A DNA stretch of 64,000 bases from Glandiceps talaboti (GCF_964340395.1 NC_135561.1:6149518-6213517); one strand, 5' to 3'. Positions 11,153 through 24,117 are shown, numbered from the stretch's first letter. Notes: generated by a model not told the origin, from the letters alone. Numbers and translations are program-made.

Positions 11153-13581
11153 GTTGCCCGGCTTAGAGTTGAACACTCGTCAAATACAGGCCTCGTCTCT
11201 AACTTATGCTCGTGTAATCTCCATATCTACTCCTCAGTCAAGGCAACAACATGCAACACTCTGGTCACGGCGTTGCATCGTACTAGTACTACTACAGTGA
11301 AATTACAAGACGAGGCTGAACGAGAGACAACTTTCCACTCGCATGTCAGTCACTGTAAATCCGTAAATGTTGATGTCCTAATGAATGGACGGAATAACAA
11401 ACCACGACTGGTGTCTTCACTACGATACCACGGATAAAGAAATTAGACACTTTACAGAAGAAATAGCCAGCAAAGACTCAAGACCTTTGTAGACTCATCT
11501 ACGATCAATAGGGTGGGTGGTGTTTATCTAAGGCTCGGAACATCCCATTAGGTCATGTAGGTAATGACGCATATCCTACAACGGAGGGGCACAAATAAAT
11601 TACACTGCGTTTATTCCTGTTATTGCGGAAACGTGTAATAAAGTAAATATAATGAAATTTTCGAACCGTGTGATGAATTCCAATTGCGTGTTACTAATTC
11701 TACGCATTGCAGATCAAATACCCGTTGGCATATTCAATGCCAGGGCCCGGAAGCACGAATAGATAATACTACACAGCAAGTACTAGCTTTTGTTTGGCTT
11801 CGTCGTCCACATGTGTATTTACGAACGCCTTCAGCACCACTAGAACGTCTCGTCTTTCTTCATTCTTCCAATATCTGACATTTTGAGTACCTCGCAAATA
11901 ATGGAGTACAACTATTTTACAGACTGGAACGTCTAAAGTGTATTGTCTGATTTGTACTTCTTTACTCAGACCTTCTGACAGTCTGCTAAAATTAGAAACT
12001 TGACACGGGTATTGTTATACCGGCACCTCCTTACACACACTATTGCTAATTACTACGTATTGTTAGATTCATTTGTGATAACACTATTGAGTGACGTCAT
12101 TGCTTACGTCATAGTGACCACTGTCCTGGTTGTCCTGTCGTAATTACAAAATTGTATTACAAAATCCTAAAGAGTATAAGAAAGGTGTTTGAAGGTAATA
12201 AACACGACATTATTGCTCAACATGATTCGGGCATTTCCTTGACTTACCGAGGATGGAGGAAGACAATTTGCCTTTTCCAAATTTTAGTGTTAGCAACCTA
12301 TAAACTGACGACAAGTCAAGAAAAGCAGAACCACCCGATACGTTTGCTGTAAATTATTCGCCATCATAATCACGTGACTTAAGTTCAAGTTCAAATTTGG
12401 CTTTACATAATTTCCTCACTTGAAGCGACAGAATTTTACAACAGAATGAAAAAAAAACGAATAAGTAAATACGTGAATGAAATCAAATGAATGAATGAAT
12501 GAATAAATGAATAAATATATAAATAAATAAATGAAACTTTAAAACCAAACAGATTATGTTATCTATTAATAAACATGCCCACGGTCTGAATACCACGTAT
12601 TACCTCAGAGGTATTACTAATCGATTCGAGAAAAAGTCCTCAGGCTAAATGAATGACGTCCACGAAACAAATGTTTTGATTGTTCTTGTGCGCACTAAGA
12701 AGGAAGTGGGGTCTAATCAATATTCATTTCACTGCGACAACTTCTCAAAACTGTCAATCATACGGTAAATTGGCCATGATGTCACGACCATGTCGAAAAC
12801 AATCATATCGCGACTTCCTGTCGGAAATCCTAGTACAAAGCGACAGCCCCGATTTTCCAGAGGCATCCTAGTGAATCGATATCATTTTTCCGAGTCCGCA
12901 ACTTTGAGCATCTACTATCACGCAAGTATATCCAGTCCAGACTACTGAGGTGATCGATCACATGACACGGACTTCAGTATACATCTCCAGAGCAGCCAGG
13001 AAACAGAAGTACCACTGCAATACAATCCTTGCTCTCCAGGCAAGTTTCAGTTACCCTGAGGTTATGAAGTCAAACCAAAGTAAAAGTGGTGACCTCTTCT
13101 CCTACGTAGTCTATAATTGGTTGACCTTTCGATCCAAAATTAAACAAGGAGGTTGCTGAATTACAGATGCAAAATTGCTGTGTATGTATCACAGATCTTG
13201 TTTGTGCATGTACCGTGGTCCCTAAAGCTATTTCTGTTATCGTGACTCCATAAAATAACTCAACTTTCACGAAAGCTATTCATTACATGCAAGACTCTAA
13301 CCACACAGCCATGTAATTGAGGAAATAACACATGGGTGATGCTAGCTTCATTATATCATGATTAGTTCAATTTCCCCTTTTAAAACTTCGAATGTTATAA
13401 GGGGAACGATACTCGAGGAAATAAAGTGTCCTCGTAAATTTATGGTTCTGGAGCGTCATTTCATGACTTCACATCACACAAATTTCGCAAGAAACACCAA
13501 ATTGAAACTTGTTTCCACCTCTATTTTCACGGTTCTATTACTGTTGCATTGTTGTTGCCTCATAAGGTTTTAGTATGTATG
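11153..13581. other. Upstream region, no gene seen
   Basis: The first few hundred bases should include the promoter and 5' UTR of the minus-strand gene starting at 11152; no TATA box is obvious. A CRE pair lies at 12092-12099 (TGACGTCA) and 12104-12111 (TTACGTCA). A decayed (GAAT)(AAAT) tract lies at 12483-12535. Short open frames have no support. Confidence 0.45.
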
Positions 13582-13676
13582 AATATGCATTAGATGAACA
13601 ATGAATATTCACGACTCCTATAAATGCTTATTACTTTCAAAGTTATGAATATGTATAGTTCATCTAATACATATTG
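13582..13676. repeat. Small imperfect inverted repeat, possible MITE remnant
   Basis: Arms of about 30 bp (13582-13612 and 13645-13676) share AATATG-ATTAGATGAAC and a further ATATTCA with about four mismatches around a 32-bp loop. No clear target duplication. Confidence 0.5.
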
Positions 13677-14835
13677 AAATCTGCTAATACCCAGAGTTGA
13701 AAGCGTTTCAATTTAGTGTTTCTTGGCAATCGAGCAAAATTTATGTGACTTGAAATCATGAAATGATTCTTCAGAACTCAAAGTACATAAAAACGTGAAG
13801 TGTATGGTGAAATAATGTTAACGTTGATAGTCACATTCAAGGGTGTATGTAAAGAGAATACCAATTTTAATTGTAAGACCAATAATGGAATATATATACT
13901 GGGTTCAATGTACATACATTGAGTTTGAATTCATACTGAAATAAAATGCCGCCATTTTTATCAACAACTACTTATGTGCGAAAGGAGAAACAAGAAACTG
14001 AATGCGAATATCATGGCGGGTTAGTATGGCAATCATGATCAACAGTATTTTCAAATCTACCGCAAGGGGGCGCTAAAACACAAACTACGTGTTTATTCTA
14101 TGGCCCCAGTCTTTGGCGCTCATGAAGTATATAGACAGCGGCCCGCAACAATCCGATTAAGGAATGTGGTTAGATTTTCTTCCTTTACGCTGTTTGTTTC
14201 CTTCGTGTATCGTCATGTGTTTTAGAGCTGATCAATTCTCAGAAAGAAGAACTATAAAATGAGCAATAATGTGCGAAGATAATAGAGATAAATAAAGGAT
14301 CGTATAGCTCAGTTCATCATATGTTAATCAGATTGGGATCGTATTAGAGTAGTAGACGAATACATTAGAATATTCACAGTCCAAACAAATTAGTGAAAAA
14401 CTCAACTTATTTAGACTGTGGACTATGTTTAAGGATAGATCTGTCCATCATTGTCTTTTCTGAAATAGAGGGCGCTGTTCGTGTTGCGTGTCGTGATTGG
14501 CTATCCATTATGTAAAATTTATCCTTTACAGGTGAATACTGTGGGCTTTATTTGTTTCACCTAATACTCCTAAAACATTGAACACTCTCTACAATATGCA
14601 GAACAATCAGAAGTTGCTTTAATATCATCCTAAAATACCCACACAAAAAATCATTTCAAAAGAAGGCATACTTTTATCATTCAATTAACTTATGTTTATC
14701 TTTTTACTTATCTTTTATCTGCAAAACTACATCAATTTCCATTGTAAAGTTTGCATTTATATGTGTTATTATTATTGTTATTATTATCATCACATTTGCA
14801 TGCTAATTCTTTGTGTTTTCTTTGTGCATTCACAG
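13677..14835. other. Gene-free stretch with candidate regulatory sites
   Basis: Contains a CTCF-like site (14060-14074), an AGAGGGCGCTG motif at about 14466, and AATAAA on the minus strand at about 14548 that could serve as a distal poly(A) signal for NDUFAF8. An ATT-rich simple stretch lies at 14765-14790. Confidence 0.45.
14060..14074 (+). promoter_or_regulatory. CTCF-like binding motif
   Basis: CCGCAAGGGGGCGCT closely matches the core CTCF consensus (CC-N-C/G-N-AGGGGGCGCT), which is conserved across bilaterians. It lies about 1.2 kb beyond the 3' end of the NDUFAF8 coding region. Motif match only. Confidence 0.4.
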
Positions 14836-15230
14836 TGCTCTGGTCACACTTTAGCTCTGGTGACATTTCAATTTCAGTAATGCAGTGACACTCCAATTTC
14901 AGTGCTCTGGTCACACTTCAGTTTCAATACTCTGGTCACACTTCAATTTCAGTACCGTGGTGACACTTGGATTTCAGTACCTTGGTGACACTTGGATTTC
15001 AGTATTGTGGTTACACTTCAATTTCAGTACTGTGGTGACACATCAATTTCAGTACCATGGTGACACTTCAATTTCAGTACTGCAGTGACACTTCAATTTC
15101 AATGTGGTAACACTTCAACTTCTGTATCATGGTGACACTTCAATTTCAGTACTGCGGTGACACTTCAATTTAAATTCTGTGCTGACTCTTCAATTTCAGT
15201 ACTGTATTCACACTTTGGCTTCAAAACACT
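14836..15230. repeat. 25-bp minisatellite
   Basis: About 15 imperfect copies of a 25-bp unit, roughly TTTCAGTACTGTGGTGACAC plus TTCAA, with variation mainly in the middle CTGTGG. It starts immediately 3' of the NDUFAF8 stop codon on the minus strand, so it may be transcribed in that gene's 3' UTR. A more decayed related tract (TTCAGGACTG) is seen at about 15360-15440 in intron 2. Confidence 0.9.
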
Positions 15231-15236
15231 GGTCCT

Positions 15237-16490
15237 CTACTTTAATTTCTTGCTCTGAAAAACAAATAAAAAAGGAGAAATTCATGAATTTCACCTTGTA
15301 ACTAGACACATCAGAACATCAATATGGACAGATTGTATCCCCTTTAATACAGCATTGAAATTCAGGACTGCATGCACATCTGAAATTCAGGACTGTGTGA
15401 ATGTCTGAATTTAGTCCAGCAGCACTGAATTTTCAGTGCTGTAGCAGCACTTGGTTGCCAAAGTCCTGCTGCAAGACTATGGCAGGAATGTGTGCATGAC
15501 TGAAAATGTTCATAAGAACGTGGTGTGAGTGTGTTGTGGCAGAGCAATGCTACCCTGTAGTCAGTATGACTTACATGTTTCTGTATACAATCTTTGAATA
15601 CTTCAAACTCCTTAAGACAGTCATTTTTCTTCAAATTCTCCTTCGTACTAACACACTGGGCATACACAGCTCCCTTGAATAAAGAAAACATGTATGTTAT
15701 CAAAGAAATAAACAGACTACTGCATCTCTCTCTGTCTCTGTCTCTCTCTATGTATGTATGTATGTATGTATGTATGTATGTATGTATGCATGCATGCATG
15801 CATGCATGCATGCATGCATGTATGTATGTATGTATGTATGTATGTATGTATGTATGTATGTATGTATGTATGTATGTATGTATGTATGTATGTATGTATG
15901 TATGTATGTATGTATGTATGTATGTATGTATGTATGTACGTACGTATGTATGTATACTGGTATATGCAAATCTTGACAGATAAACAGGACAGATAAAAAA
16001 CCTGAATCACCCCTGTTCTACCAAATATTTTCTCTCTCATTTGTTCAGTACGACTTGTTTCTGCCATTTTATGCTTAGGATCACATTTTAGTAATAACTA
16101 TACACTTTCAAAGTGCAAATGCACACATTGCTGTACATAAATCCTAGGGTGGTAAGAGTCAGACATACAGAGATATTTTAACGTTCTATTGTCAACTTGT
16201 AGATGGAGGGGGGGGGGGCTTAGAATAAAGTACTTTAAAATCCACAGTTAAAGACCATGTCATGAAGGAATCTAACTCTGGAAATATACGCTTCGAGGTT
16301 TCCGACACATCTTCATCCCACTGGAGTTATCGAAGCGCATATATCCAGAGCCTCTTGCAGGAATCGTTACATCATGTCATGAACGTTGTGTCATCAAAAT
16401 TCATCTTACCTCCTTTGAACATTCTGATACAATCTTGGGAAATGCTGCTAGCTTCCTACGAGCTACTTGCCAACTATTACGACCGGACAT
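15237..16490 (-). CDS. NDUFAF8: NADH:ubiquinone oxidoreductase (complex I) assembly factor 8, three exons
   Basis: Coding exons are 16490-16410 (27 codons), 15673-15575 (33 codons) and 15254-15237 (5 codons plus TAG), all joined in phase 0 by consensus sites: donors GAG/GTAAGA and CAT/GTAAGT, acceptors TTCAAG and TTTTTCAG. The 65-residue product starts MSGRNSWQVARRKLAAFP and has a twin CX9C pattern, Cys24-Cys34 and Cys46-Cys56, the second as CLKEFEVFKDC. The first CX9C is created by the exon 1-2 junction, which supports the splicing. Human NDUFAF8 (74 residues) has the same order: an RLRAFP-like start, AAAYGRCV, then CAREFEALRSC. The family acts in mitochondria with NDUFAF5 in early complex I assembly; the cysteines suit import by the Mia40 disulfide relay. 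Intron 1 holds a (TATG)n array. A full CRE lies at 16595-16602, about 105 bp upstream of the ATG. Confidence 0.9.
15750..15956. repeat. (TATG)n microsatellite with a (CATG)n block, in NDUFAF8 intron 1
   Basis: The TATG unit switches to CATG at about 15786-15818 and back, keeping the 4-bp register. A short TC-rich tract precedes it at 15724-15749. The whole array lies inside the 736-bp first intron of NDUFAF8. Confidence 0.96.
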
Positions 16491-16997
16491 TTTGTTAGAG
16501 TAATTTCATTAACTTCATACAGAACGTTTCGACATCATCCATTCACCACGCTTCTTTCGATTCAAGTCTGGTGTTCACGTTATATGGTTGACTATGACGT
16601 CATTTGAGTCCGCATCTGAACAAAAACTGCGACTGCTAATTATATTACTCCTTCGCTATTCTTCAACAACTGGTATGTCTGCATTTAGCCCTGGAACGAT
16701 ACCTGTCAACTTCGAGATATCAAGCGAACGGTGTAGTGTAGTGCTTTGCCAATGCCAGCTGATTTACGCTTCCGGATTGCATTTGTATCTGGTTGAGGGC
16801 GCCCTAGTTATGCAATACGCTTTTGATAAATTTGTGATTGATTTTACTGATAGAGGGCGATCTTATACATGATGTACAAATGTACGAGTTGACGAATGAG
16901 AAAGTTGAAAAGATTTAACACTATAGGATTAAAACTGCGTCTGATCTATATGGCGACTTCCAATTTATTAGTGTTCTTGCGAATTGCAAACAGCTTA
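16491..16997. other. Upstream region of NDUFAF8
   Basis: Holds the CRE at 16595-16602 and no TATA box. An open frame at 16588-16872 on the plus strand has no family match and I do not call it. Confidence 0.45.
16595..16602. promoter_or_regulatory. CRE palindrome TGACGTCA
   Basis: Perfect CREB/ATF octamer 105 bp upstream of the NDUFAF8 start codon. A proximal CRE is common in promoters of nuclear mitochondrial genes; function here is inferred. Confidence 0.4.
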
Positions 16998-17078
16998 TCC
17001 ATACATTCATCCATCCATCTATCCATCCATCCATCTATCCATCCATCCATCCATCCATCCATCCATCCATCCATCCAA
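16998..17078. repeat. (CATC)n microsatellite
   Basis: Tetranucleotide array with occasional CTAT substitutions. A run of C lies shortly after, at about 17159-17170. Confidence 0.95.
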
Positions 17079-17230
17079 AAAGCTACCAGAACGCGTACGA
17101 AAGATGGTACTCATTTCGACCCTACCGAACATCGCCAGTTTTTCCCAAGTGCTCGGGTCCCCCCCCCCCACATCTAGTCCCCGTAATAGGTCACCTGGGC
17201 ATTGCACAAGTGAAGACGATATCTCAATTT

Positions 17231-17342
<112 letters not shown>

Positions 17343-17861
17343 TCACCCATCTATTGAAAACGATATGGTTTAGTTTTAAGGACAGTTTCGCATTAAACAA
17401 GTAACGTATTTTAACTCAGTTACATAACCTTTTGAGGATAATATTTTCATTAATTAACTGTCGATGTGAATGGTGGTGGCCCTTGCGGTAGACGTCACAA
17501 GCCTTTCGCTAAGATAAAGAGGATATGCACGAAACACCATGACGATGGGGAGAATTTCTTTGTGTGAATTCAACACCTGCAACGATCATTATTGAGGTGA
17601 CTATGTGCAATAAACACTTTAGAAAATGGTGTGCCAATGAAGACCACGCTAGTGTGTTACTTTTAACCTTGCAGAGTGTGTATGAACCATTTTGACCTTG
17701 TTCTTCAAACCACTTCAAATGCACTTAATGTGATTTTATTAGTTCCAATCACACCAAACTGATTGATTAAATGAATGGCCTCTGAATGTTGATTACTCAA
17801 CAAGCTATTCTCAACTCGGTGTGACTATTTGTGCTTATGGTTCACAGCTTGTAAATTGTTC
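17343..17861. other. Gene-free stretch
   Basis: Nothing recognisable; a minus-strand open frame at 17509-17724 has no support. Confidence 0.5.
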
Positions 17862-18236
<375 letters not shown>

Positions 18237-18237
<1 letters not shown>

Positions 18238-19240
18238 CATATGTGAGTGTCTGTCCATTTCAAATACTAATCCGGTTTGAATGGGATAGATTTGGCACAT
18301 CCTGTTTCTATACCACCATGACAATGGATTGTCATACAAATCTAACCACGGTGAATGTGTGATGAAAACGCCACTGAATGCAAGTAGGTACCAAATGTAC
18401 TGAACAATAAAAGGTCAGGGACCTTTGGGTGTTGATCATCTTCAAGTTGTTTCATATCAGTAATCGTACCACAATGGTTTCATACCACAAGGTAGCTATC
18501 GTAAACAGATAAATTCATCTTATATACAAAAAATGTTGCTCTTAAGTACCTGCTAAATGTTTGCACTGTGACTCATACAGTCTTCAGAATAAGGTTATAC
18601 ATTCAAAGTGTACTGTGCAAAGTTTAGAACTTTCGAATAACGTTTCGAAGGTACAAACTGAATACGAATGTTGAATACAAGAAAATTATGGAGTTCGACC
18701 TGAATTCGATTTTGAGCCATTACTGTCAGCAATCTTCGTGTTTCAGTGATGATTACGTCACTATGTGACCTCATTAGAAAGCTGAGGCCATTCGTCACCC
18801 ATTAAAGACATCAATTAGATCGATGTTTCACTTTTGATGATGAAGACAACGCACTTCCCTGGGATGTATACCTTATTTACCTTACAGTCAAATAATACTA
18901 ATTCCATCTTCACTTCATATAAGTGAAGCTATCTCTTCATCAACATTTTCTTCAACTATTCAGTCCCATCGAATCACATTTTATCGTGAAGGAACTTTAC
19001 TTCACAAGCAATTATTCATCGTCGACAGCCAAATGATAGTTCGTTATACTGATCAGAATGGTTCTTCTTGATCTAAAAATACGACTGTCAATATTTGATC
19101 AAACTGTGTTGGAATTCAAGGGAGAACCGTAAATAAAATTTGCATGTTCTCGAGGAACCTGTTAAAACCCTTTAAGTTTTGTAAGTTAATGAAAAAGAAA
19201 TAATCATTTTCCTCCGTATACATGATGTAATAAACAAAGG
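18237..19240. other. Gene-free stretch
   Basis: No gene, RNA or mobile element seen. The minus-strand frame at 18595-18798 is unsupported. Confidence 0.5.
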
Positions 19241-19354
19241 TATGTATGTATGTATGTATGTATGTATGTATGTATGTATGTATGTATGTATGTATGTATG
19301 TATGTATGTATGTATGTATGTATGTATGTATGTATGTGTGTGTATGTGTGTGTG

Positions 19355-19401
<47 letters not shown>

Positions 19402-19600
19402 ATGTCTGTCTGTGTGTGCCTGCGTGCGCGCGTGTGTGTATGTATGTATGTATGTATGTCTAGCTATAGCTGTTTGTATATGTGTGTGTAATATACACAT
19501 GATATATACACACATGTATACATACATAAATTTATATATATACGATACGTACGTGCAGGTGTGTGTGCGCACGCGCGCGCTCGCACATACATGTATGACG
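19241..19600. repeat. Compound (TATG)n-(TCTG)n array with Z-DNA-prone tail
   Basis: TATG (19241-19345), TG, TCTG (19358-19405) and again TATG (to 19460). These are followed by alternating purine-pyrimidine tracts, including CGTGCGCGCGTGTGTGTA near 19424-19441 and GTGTGTGTGCGCACGCGCGC near 19560-19582, both candidates for left-handed DNA. Confidence 0.93.
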
Positions 19601-21845
19601 AACACTTCACTAATGTTCAGAAAATTTTCGGTGTTTTGTAACCGATCCTTGTGATGACACAATCACATTCCATTACTAGTGTTACCACAAACCTGCTGCC
19701 AACACAGAATGAATCGAATTAATTACTTGGTCATAAAAAAGTACGATTTATCACCATTAGTCTACAGAAAAAGAAAAGTGTGCAACACTAAAAAGTAAAC
19801 CTGTGGTAATCATAAGACTTCTACATGTACCACAGTTGATAACTTTTCTGTGCTGTAGGGTTATTTGATATGTAATACTCGTGTACTATGTAATTCTATA
19901 TTTTTAAAACAAATACAAATATTAGTTTTAATAATAATACAGCCATCTTTAAATAATCTTTTTACTCTGATGGTTTACTCTTACATAGAACAACGATTGA
20001 CGACACACGACAATATACCATGTATAAGTTATCACCTTAGAACAGAATGTATGGATTTATACTCCGGTTGTTCTACGTCACGACAACACGTGTCTTGCGT
20101 CATTGTTTCTGCGGTGCTCGAAATGTGAGTCAAAACGTTCTAAATCGTCATTGTTTTCCCCTTAATTTGCATAAACCCATTTCCTTGGTTGAACGAAGAA
20201 TAGCCTTAGGAATAATAACTTGAATAATGTGTCATCAAGACGTCATTTACATACCATTCCTAAATACCCATCTTGAGATACTGTATACCAATACAAATGA
20301 TTAAGTTTACTTAGAACACTACAAATATATTTTCATATTATATTCAGCAAATCCAAGCAATTCATAAACAATTTAGAAACCAATGATCTAAGTTGAAAGA
20401 GACGCATAAATAACGACGAGTCACCCATTGCGTCATTGAAGCGGTGTGGAGAATTGGTTGCTTACGATGACTAAACGGTTATAGACTAAATTGGTGTTTT
20501 GGCCGAGTTCCCACCCGAGGTCTCAATACCCTAGTTTCAATCCATCATAATAAAATAGACAACGTTGTTTAGGACCTTAGCTTCTCTTAACACATGCTAA
20601 TTCTATATAACGATGACAGTTTGTCAAATTTCTGAGCGATTACCGTACTCAAAGGCTATTATCAGGCTATATTGTTGTAGGCGTGTTTGTCGTTTTACCT
20701 CGGATCGTCGAAGGGTGTTGGTATGATTACGCTCAATTGGCCGGACAGTAATCGTAGTAAGACCGTGAGATGGCCTTTTCAGAGTGTAGAATGGCTTTGA
20801 TGTTATGTTTGTGTAGCGTGTCCTTCATGTTAACACAAATCAATGTGTATGACATTGATCTTCTATATATACAGAGACCATGAAATTGTCTAATTAGAGA
20901 GTCTTGACATTCTGATCCTGAAATTTAGCCTAAGGAAAACGGATATACATTTACGAAATGTTCCCTTGACAAATTCAATTTTGTACAAAAGCTATTTATA
21001 AATAGACCAACCTCTTTGTATGGTTCATAAGCTGAGAAGATTGAGGCGCGTTACCCAGGCTATTTTTCTTGAGAGGAACGGAACTCGATACCGTCTGAGT
21101 GGTCAGAAACTATACATATTCGTTTATGGAAAGAATTTAAAGAAATATAAAGAACGCTAAACTCTTTTGTTTCCTTCTCTACGAAATCTAGAAAGTAATA
21201 GCGTTGGGCGTCCAAAGAATGTGATCCATTTGCTGCGGACAATTGAACCTAATTTATGGTCAACGAAAGAAATTTAAAATAAATGCGAAGTGGATTTGTG
21301 GGGCAGGGCAGAGAAAGTGGTTAATGACTGGCGTCCCACCGGACGGAATAAAACAAAACAAAACACATTAGAGCGGATCCGAGTTTCATGCTGTTCCCCG
21401 TGAACACACTTACCTTCCATGCTAGCACTGTGTTGACTTGTACAAAAGTCGAGGAAAATTACTCTAATGAACTTATTCTGAGAAGAGTGTGGATATTTTT
21501 TACATCTTTGTCTTGCATGTGAACTATTGTTAATGTGAGACTACACAATAACAAGAAAGATCAAGGAAAGGGTTCAGAACATTGGAATTCGATGGTGGTC
21601 TCAGCGATAGATTAAATTCACGTCGTCTATCTCTGCTGGGTGTTAAATGCTCGAGCTGTACTTCCCATAATTATCACAGCAGTAGTTTAAGCTGGTAAAA
21701 ATCCTCGAAATCTTGACTGGCAGACTGTCTCGTCTACAGCATGAATTATATCTTCAATACATTTCTAGTTCTAGGTAATTATTTTATGTGCTTTTTATTT
21801 TGAAAGAAAGGCAAATCAAGCATGAAATTTCACAAAAAACAAACA
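19601..21845. other. Gene-free stretch
   Basis: Short open frames at 19865-20128 and 21060-21242 (minus) have no family match. No transposon ends or RNA genes recognised. Confidence 0.5.
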
Positions 21846-21868
21846 CAAACAAACAAACAAACAAACAA

Positions 21869-21899
<31 letters not shown>

Positions 21900-21900
21900 A
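21846..21900. repeat. (CAAA)n-(CAGA)n compound microsatellite
   Basis: About eight CAAA units pass directly into about seven CAGA units. Confidence 0.95.
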
Positions 21901-23362
21901 ATCAAAGACTCCGTATAATAGTAATGATGAATCAATATTCATTTATAATATCATAAGTATGTGTCAGTCTACGTCTGGGTTTATGAGAACTTGTGACGGT
22001 ATATGATGGCAACACAGTCACTGTAAATGTATCATTTGTTACATATACCTATAAATGTATAGGCCTTAACAAAATGAACGTTTCATACATCCTATATATA
22101 CACTTTAACATTCCATTTCATTTACAAACACATCACGGAACCAAGGTAATTAAATTACTGACAGTGGGAAACCGTTCTAAGTACATAAATCTAACCCTGT
22201 TTGATGCGTCGTGACTAACAATAACACCGTGTACTAGTACTGTGACAGTGCATTACAGCAAAGCATCATAACACATTACGACATACCTCACAATATATAT
22301 CCTACCTACAAAATTGAAACCTCATTTCATGTCATGAATTAAGTATTCCTGTCTATTCGAAACTTTTAACGATGCCAAATTTTAGATATTTAAAATTAGG
22401 AATAATTTTTTTTTATATTTGGCGACTTTTAATATTGATTCCTTCTGTTTATGCGAAATATGAGCTTGCACACAAAAATTCTAAATTATTTATAATTCTG
22501 AACGGCTATATTTTGATCAGTTGCAGGACAGGAACAAACTGAATTTTCCAATTGAAATGAGTGAATTCAACATCTAGTAATGGATTTATGTTTCATCACA
22601 TAGCATGGTATATGTGTTTCTTCTATTAACACTAGTGTACTTCTTCTTTCATACAAGTTATCTATTGGAATATCGGCAAAATCTTAGCTTGATGATCTGT
22701 GTACAAACATTTCCACCTTAGAATCATCAATAGTAAAGATTCCATACTTTCTGTAAAATCATTGGCTACACGCATGCGTCTGCTTTCATCTTGTTTTAAT
22801 TCTGGTTGCCAAGTGGTAGACCTGACATGCGCAGTAATGAGTAAAAATATCTCTGATTTCAGTAAGTTCAATAAATACAGTTGCAGACTGGGGGTATAGC
22901 TTATATCAAAAGAATACTACTTCTCGTATCTTTAGTTTCAATCGTACAATTTTAATTAGCAACTGACCTTTCTATAAACGTTAACTAACTTAGTTATTAA
23001 TGGTTTCTATGGCATGTACAAATTGATTTGATGAGGAAAAGGCCCTAGGGTTCGTCGATAACCATGACCTATTGTGTATTATGACGACGTAGATTAAAGC
23101 TGGTTCTCTTCAACTTCTCTATTTTTATCTACATTGCCTGTTTTTATCTCACAAAATATGTTTACTCGAAACTTTAAACTGAAACACAGAACGGAAACTT
23201 CGCAATCGTTCAAAACAGTCACCGTGCACCGATTACTGCATTGGAAGCATTCGGTCCATACAAATACTTGACTGCAAGTGCAGTTACCGTGATTACTTTG
23301 TATTATGTTTCTTTGTCTGTTATTTTTCCTGCATGTTTTCCTTGTCTGCCTTTCTACCTTTC
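21901..23362. other. Gene-free stretch
   Basis: No convincing coding signal. The overlapping frames at 22662-22899 on both strands are chance. Confidence 0.5.
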
Positions 23363-23364
23363 CC

Positions 23365-23444
<80 letters not shown>
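23363..23444. repeat. (TGTC)n microsatellite
   Basis: About 20 pure units. It is followed at 23470-23520 by GGGTCGG-type sequence resembling the patches at 6.2 and 8.4 kb. Confidence 0.96.
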
Positions 23445-23784
23445 CGTTTCGCGAATACGTAAAAAAACCAGTTTAGGGTCGGCAGTGAAAAACTAGGTGG
23501 GGGTCGGGTAACCGGAACCAAACAATTTTATTTTTAGGCCTAACTTACCTAATTATTGAAGGCCATCCCCCACTCTCGATATTGTGATTTAGTCAACTTG
23601 ATACAGACCACAGTATACCTCTGACAATCACCAATTCCTGCTGAATTCAGGAAAGCTAGTTTACCTGGGCATTAAAACTCAGCTGTTTGCGAGGTCATTA
23701 TAAACAAATCTACTGGATATCCTTATTCAGCGCCTTTCAACATTGCTGCCTAGTGGATTAGGCGTTTGGTGAATGTTTGTGATA
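23445..23784. other. Gene-free stretch with a GGGTCGG-family fragment
   Basis: AGGGTCGGCAGTGAAAAAC near 23475 and GGGGGTCGGGTAACC near 23499 resemble the A-tailed GGGTCGG patches elsewhere in the window. Nothing else seen. Confidence 0.35.
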
Positions 23785-23802
23785 GATTGGTTGGTTGATT
23801 GG

Positions 23803-23834
<32 letters not shown>

Positions 23835-23851
23835 GTGATTGATTGATTGAT
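23785..23851. repeat. (TTGA)n microsatellite
   Basis: TTGG units pass into TTGA units with one TTGAG interruption. Confidence 0.93.
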
Positions 23852-24117
23852 TTATCAACCCAGGAATGGATGTAGGTAAAATCAAATCTTTCCAAGTCTA
23901 AATGAGAAAATAATGCCGATATATCAAGATAAAGCCGGCTATTACAAAAGTGACGTCATGAGAGATCGTTTCGTTTACGGCCATGAAAATTCAATCATGG
24001 TGAATACCGTGATACCAATATTAATTCTCTTACTTAGAATGTCTGACAACAATATACAGGCAATCACATATAACGACCTGATCGGATGTATTCTTATCTC
24101 CTGACATGACATGATGT

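Noticed and set aside
14836-15230. CRISPR-like regular repeats
   Set aside because: Units are contiguous with no unique spacers and the genome is eukaryotic; it is a minisatellite.
15551-15560. TACCCTGTAG, the 5' end of miR-10
   Set aside because: The following bases do not match and no precursor hairpin can be drawn; it lies in NDUFAF8 intron 2.
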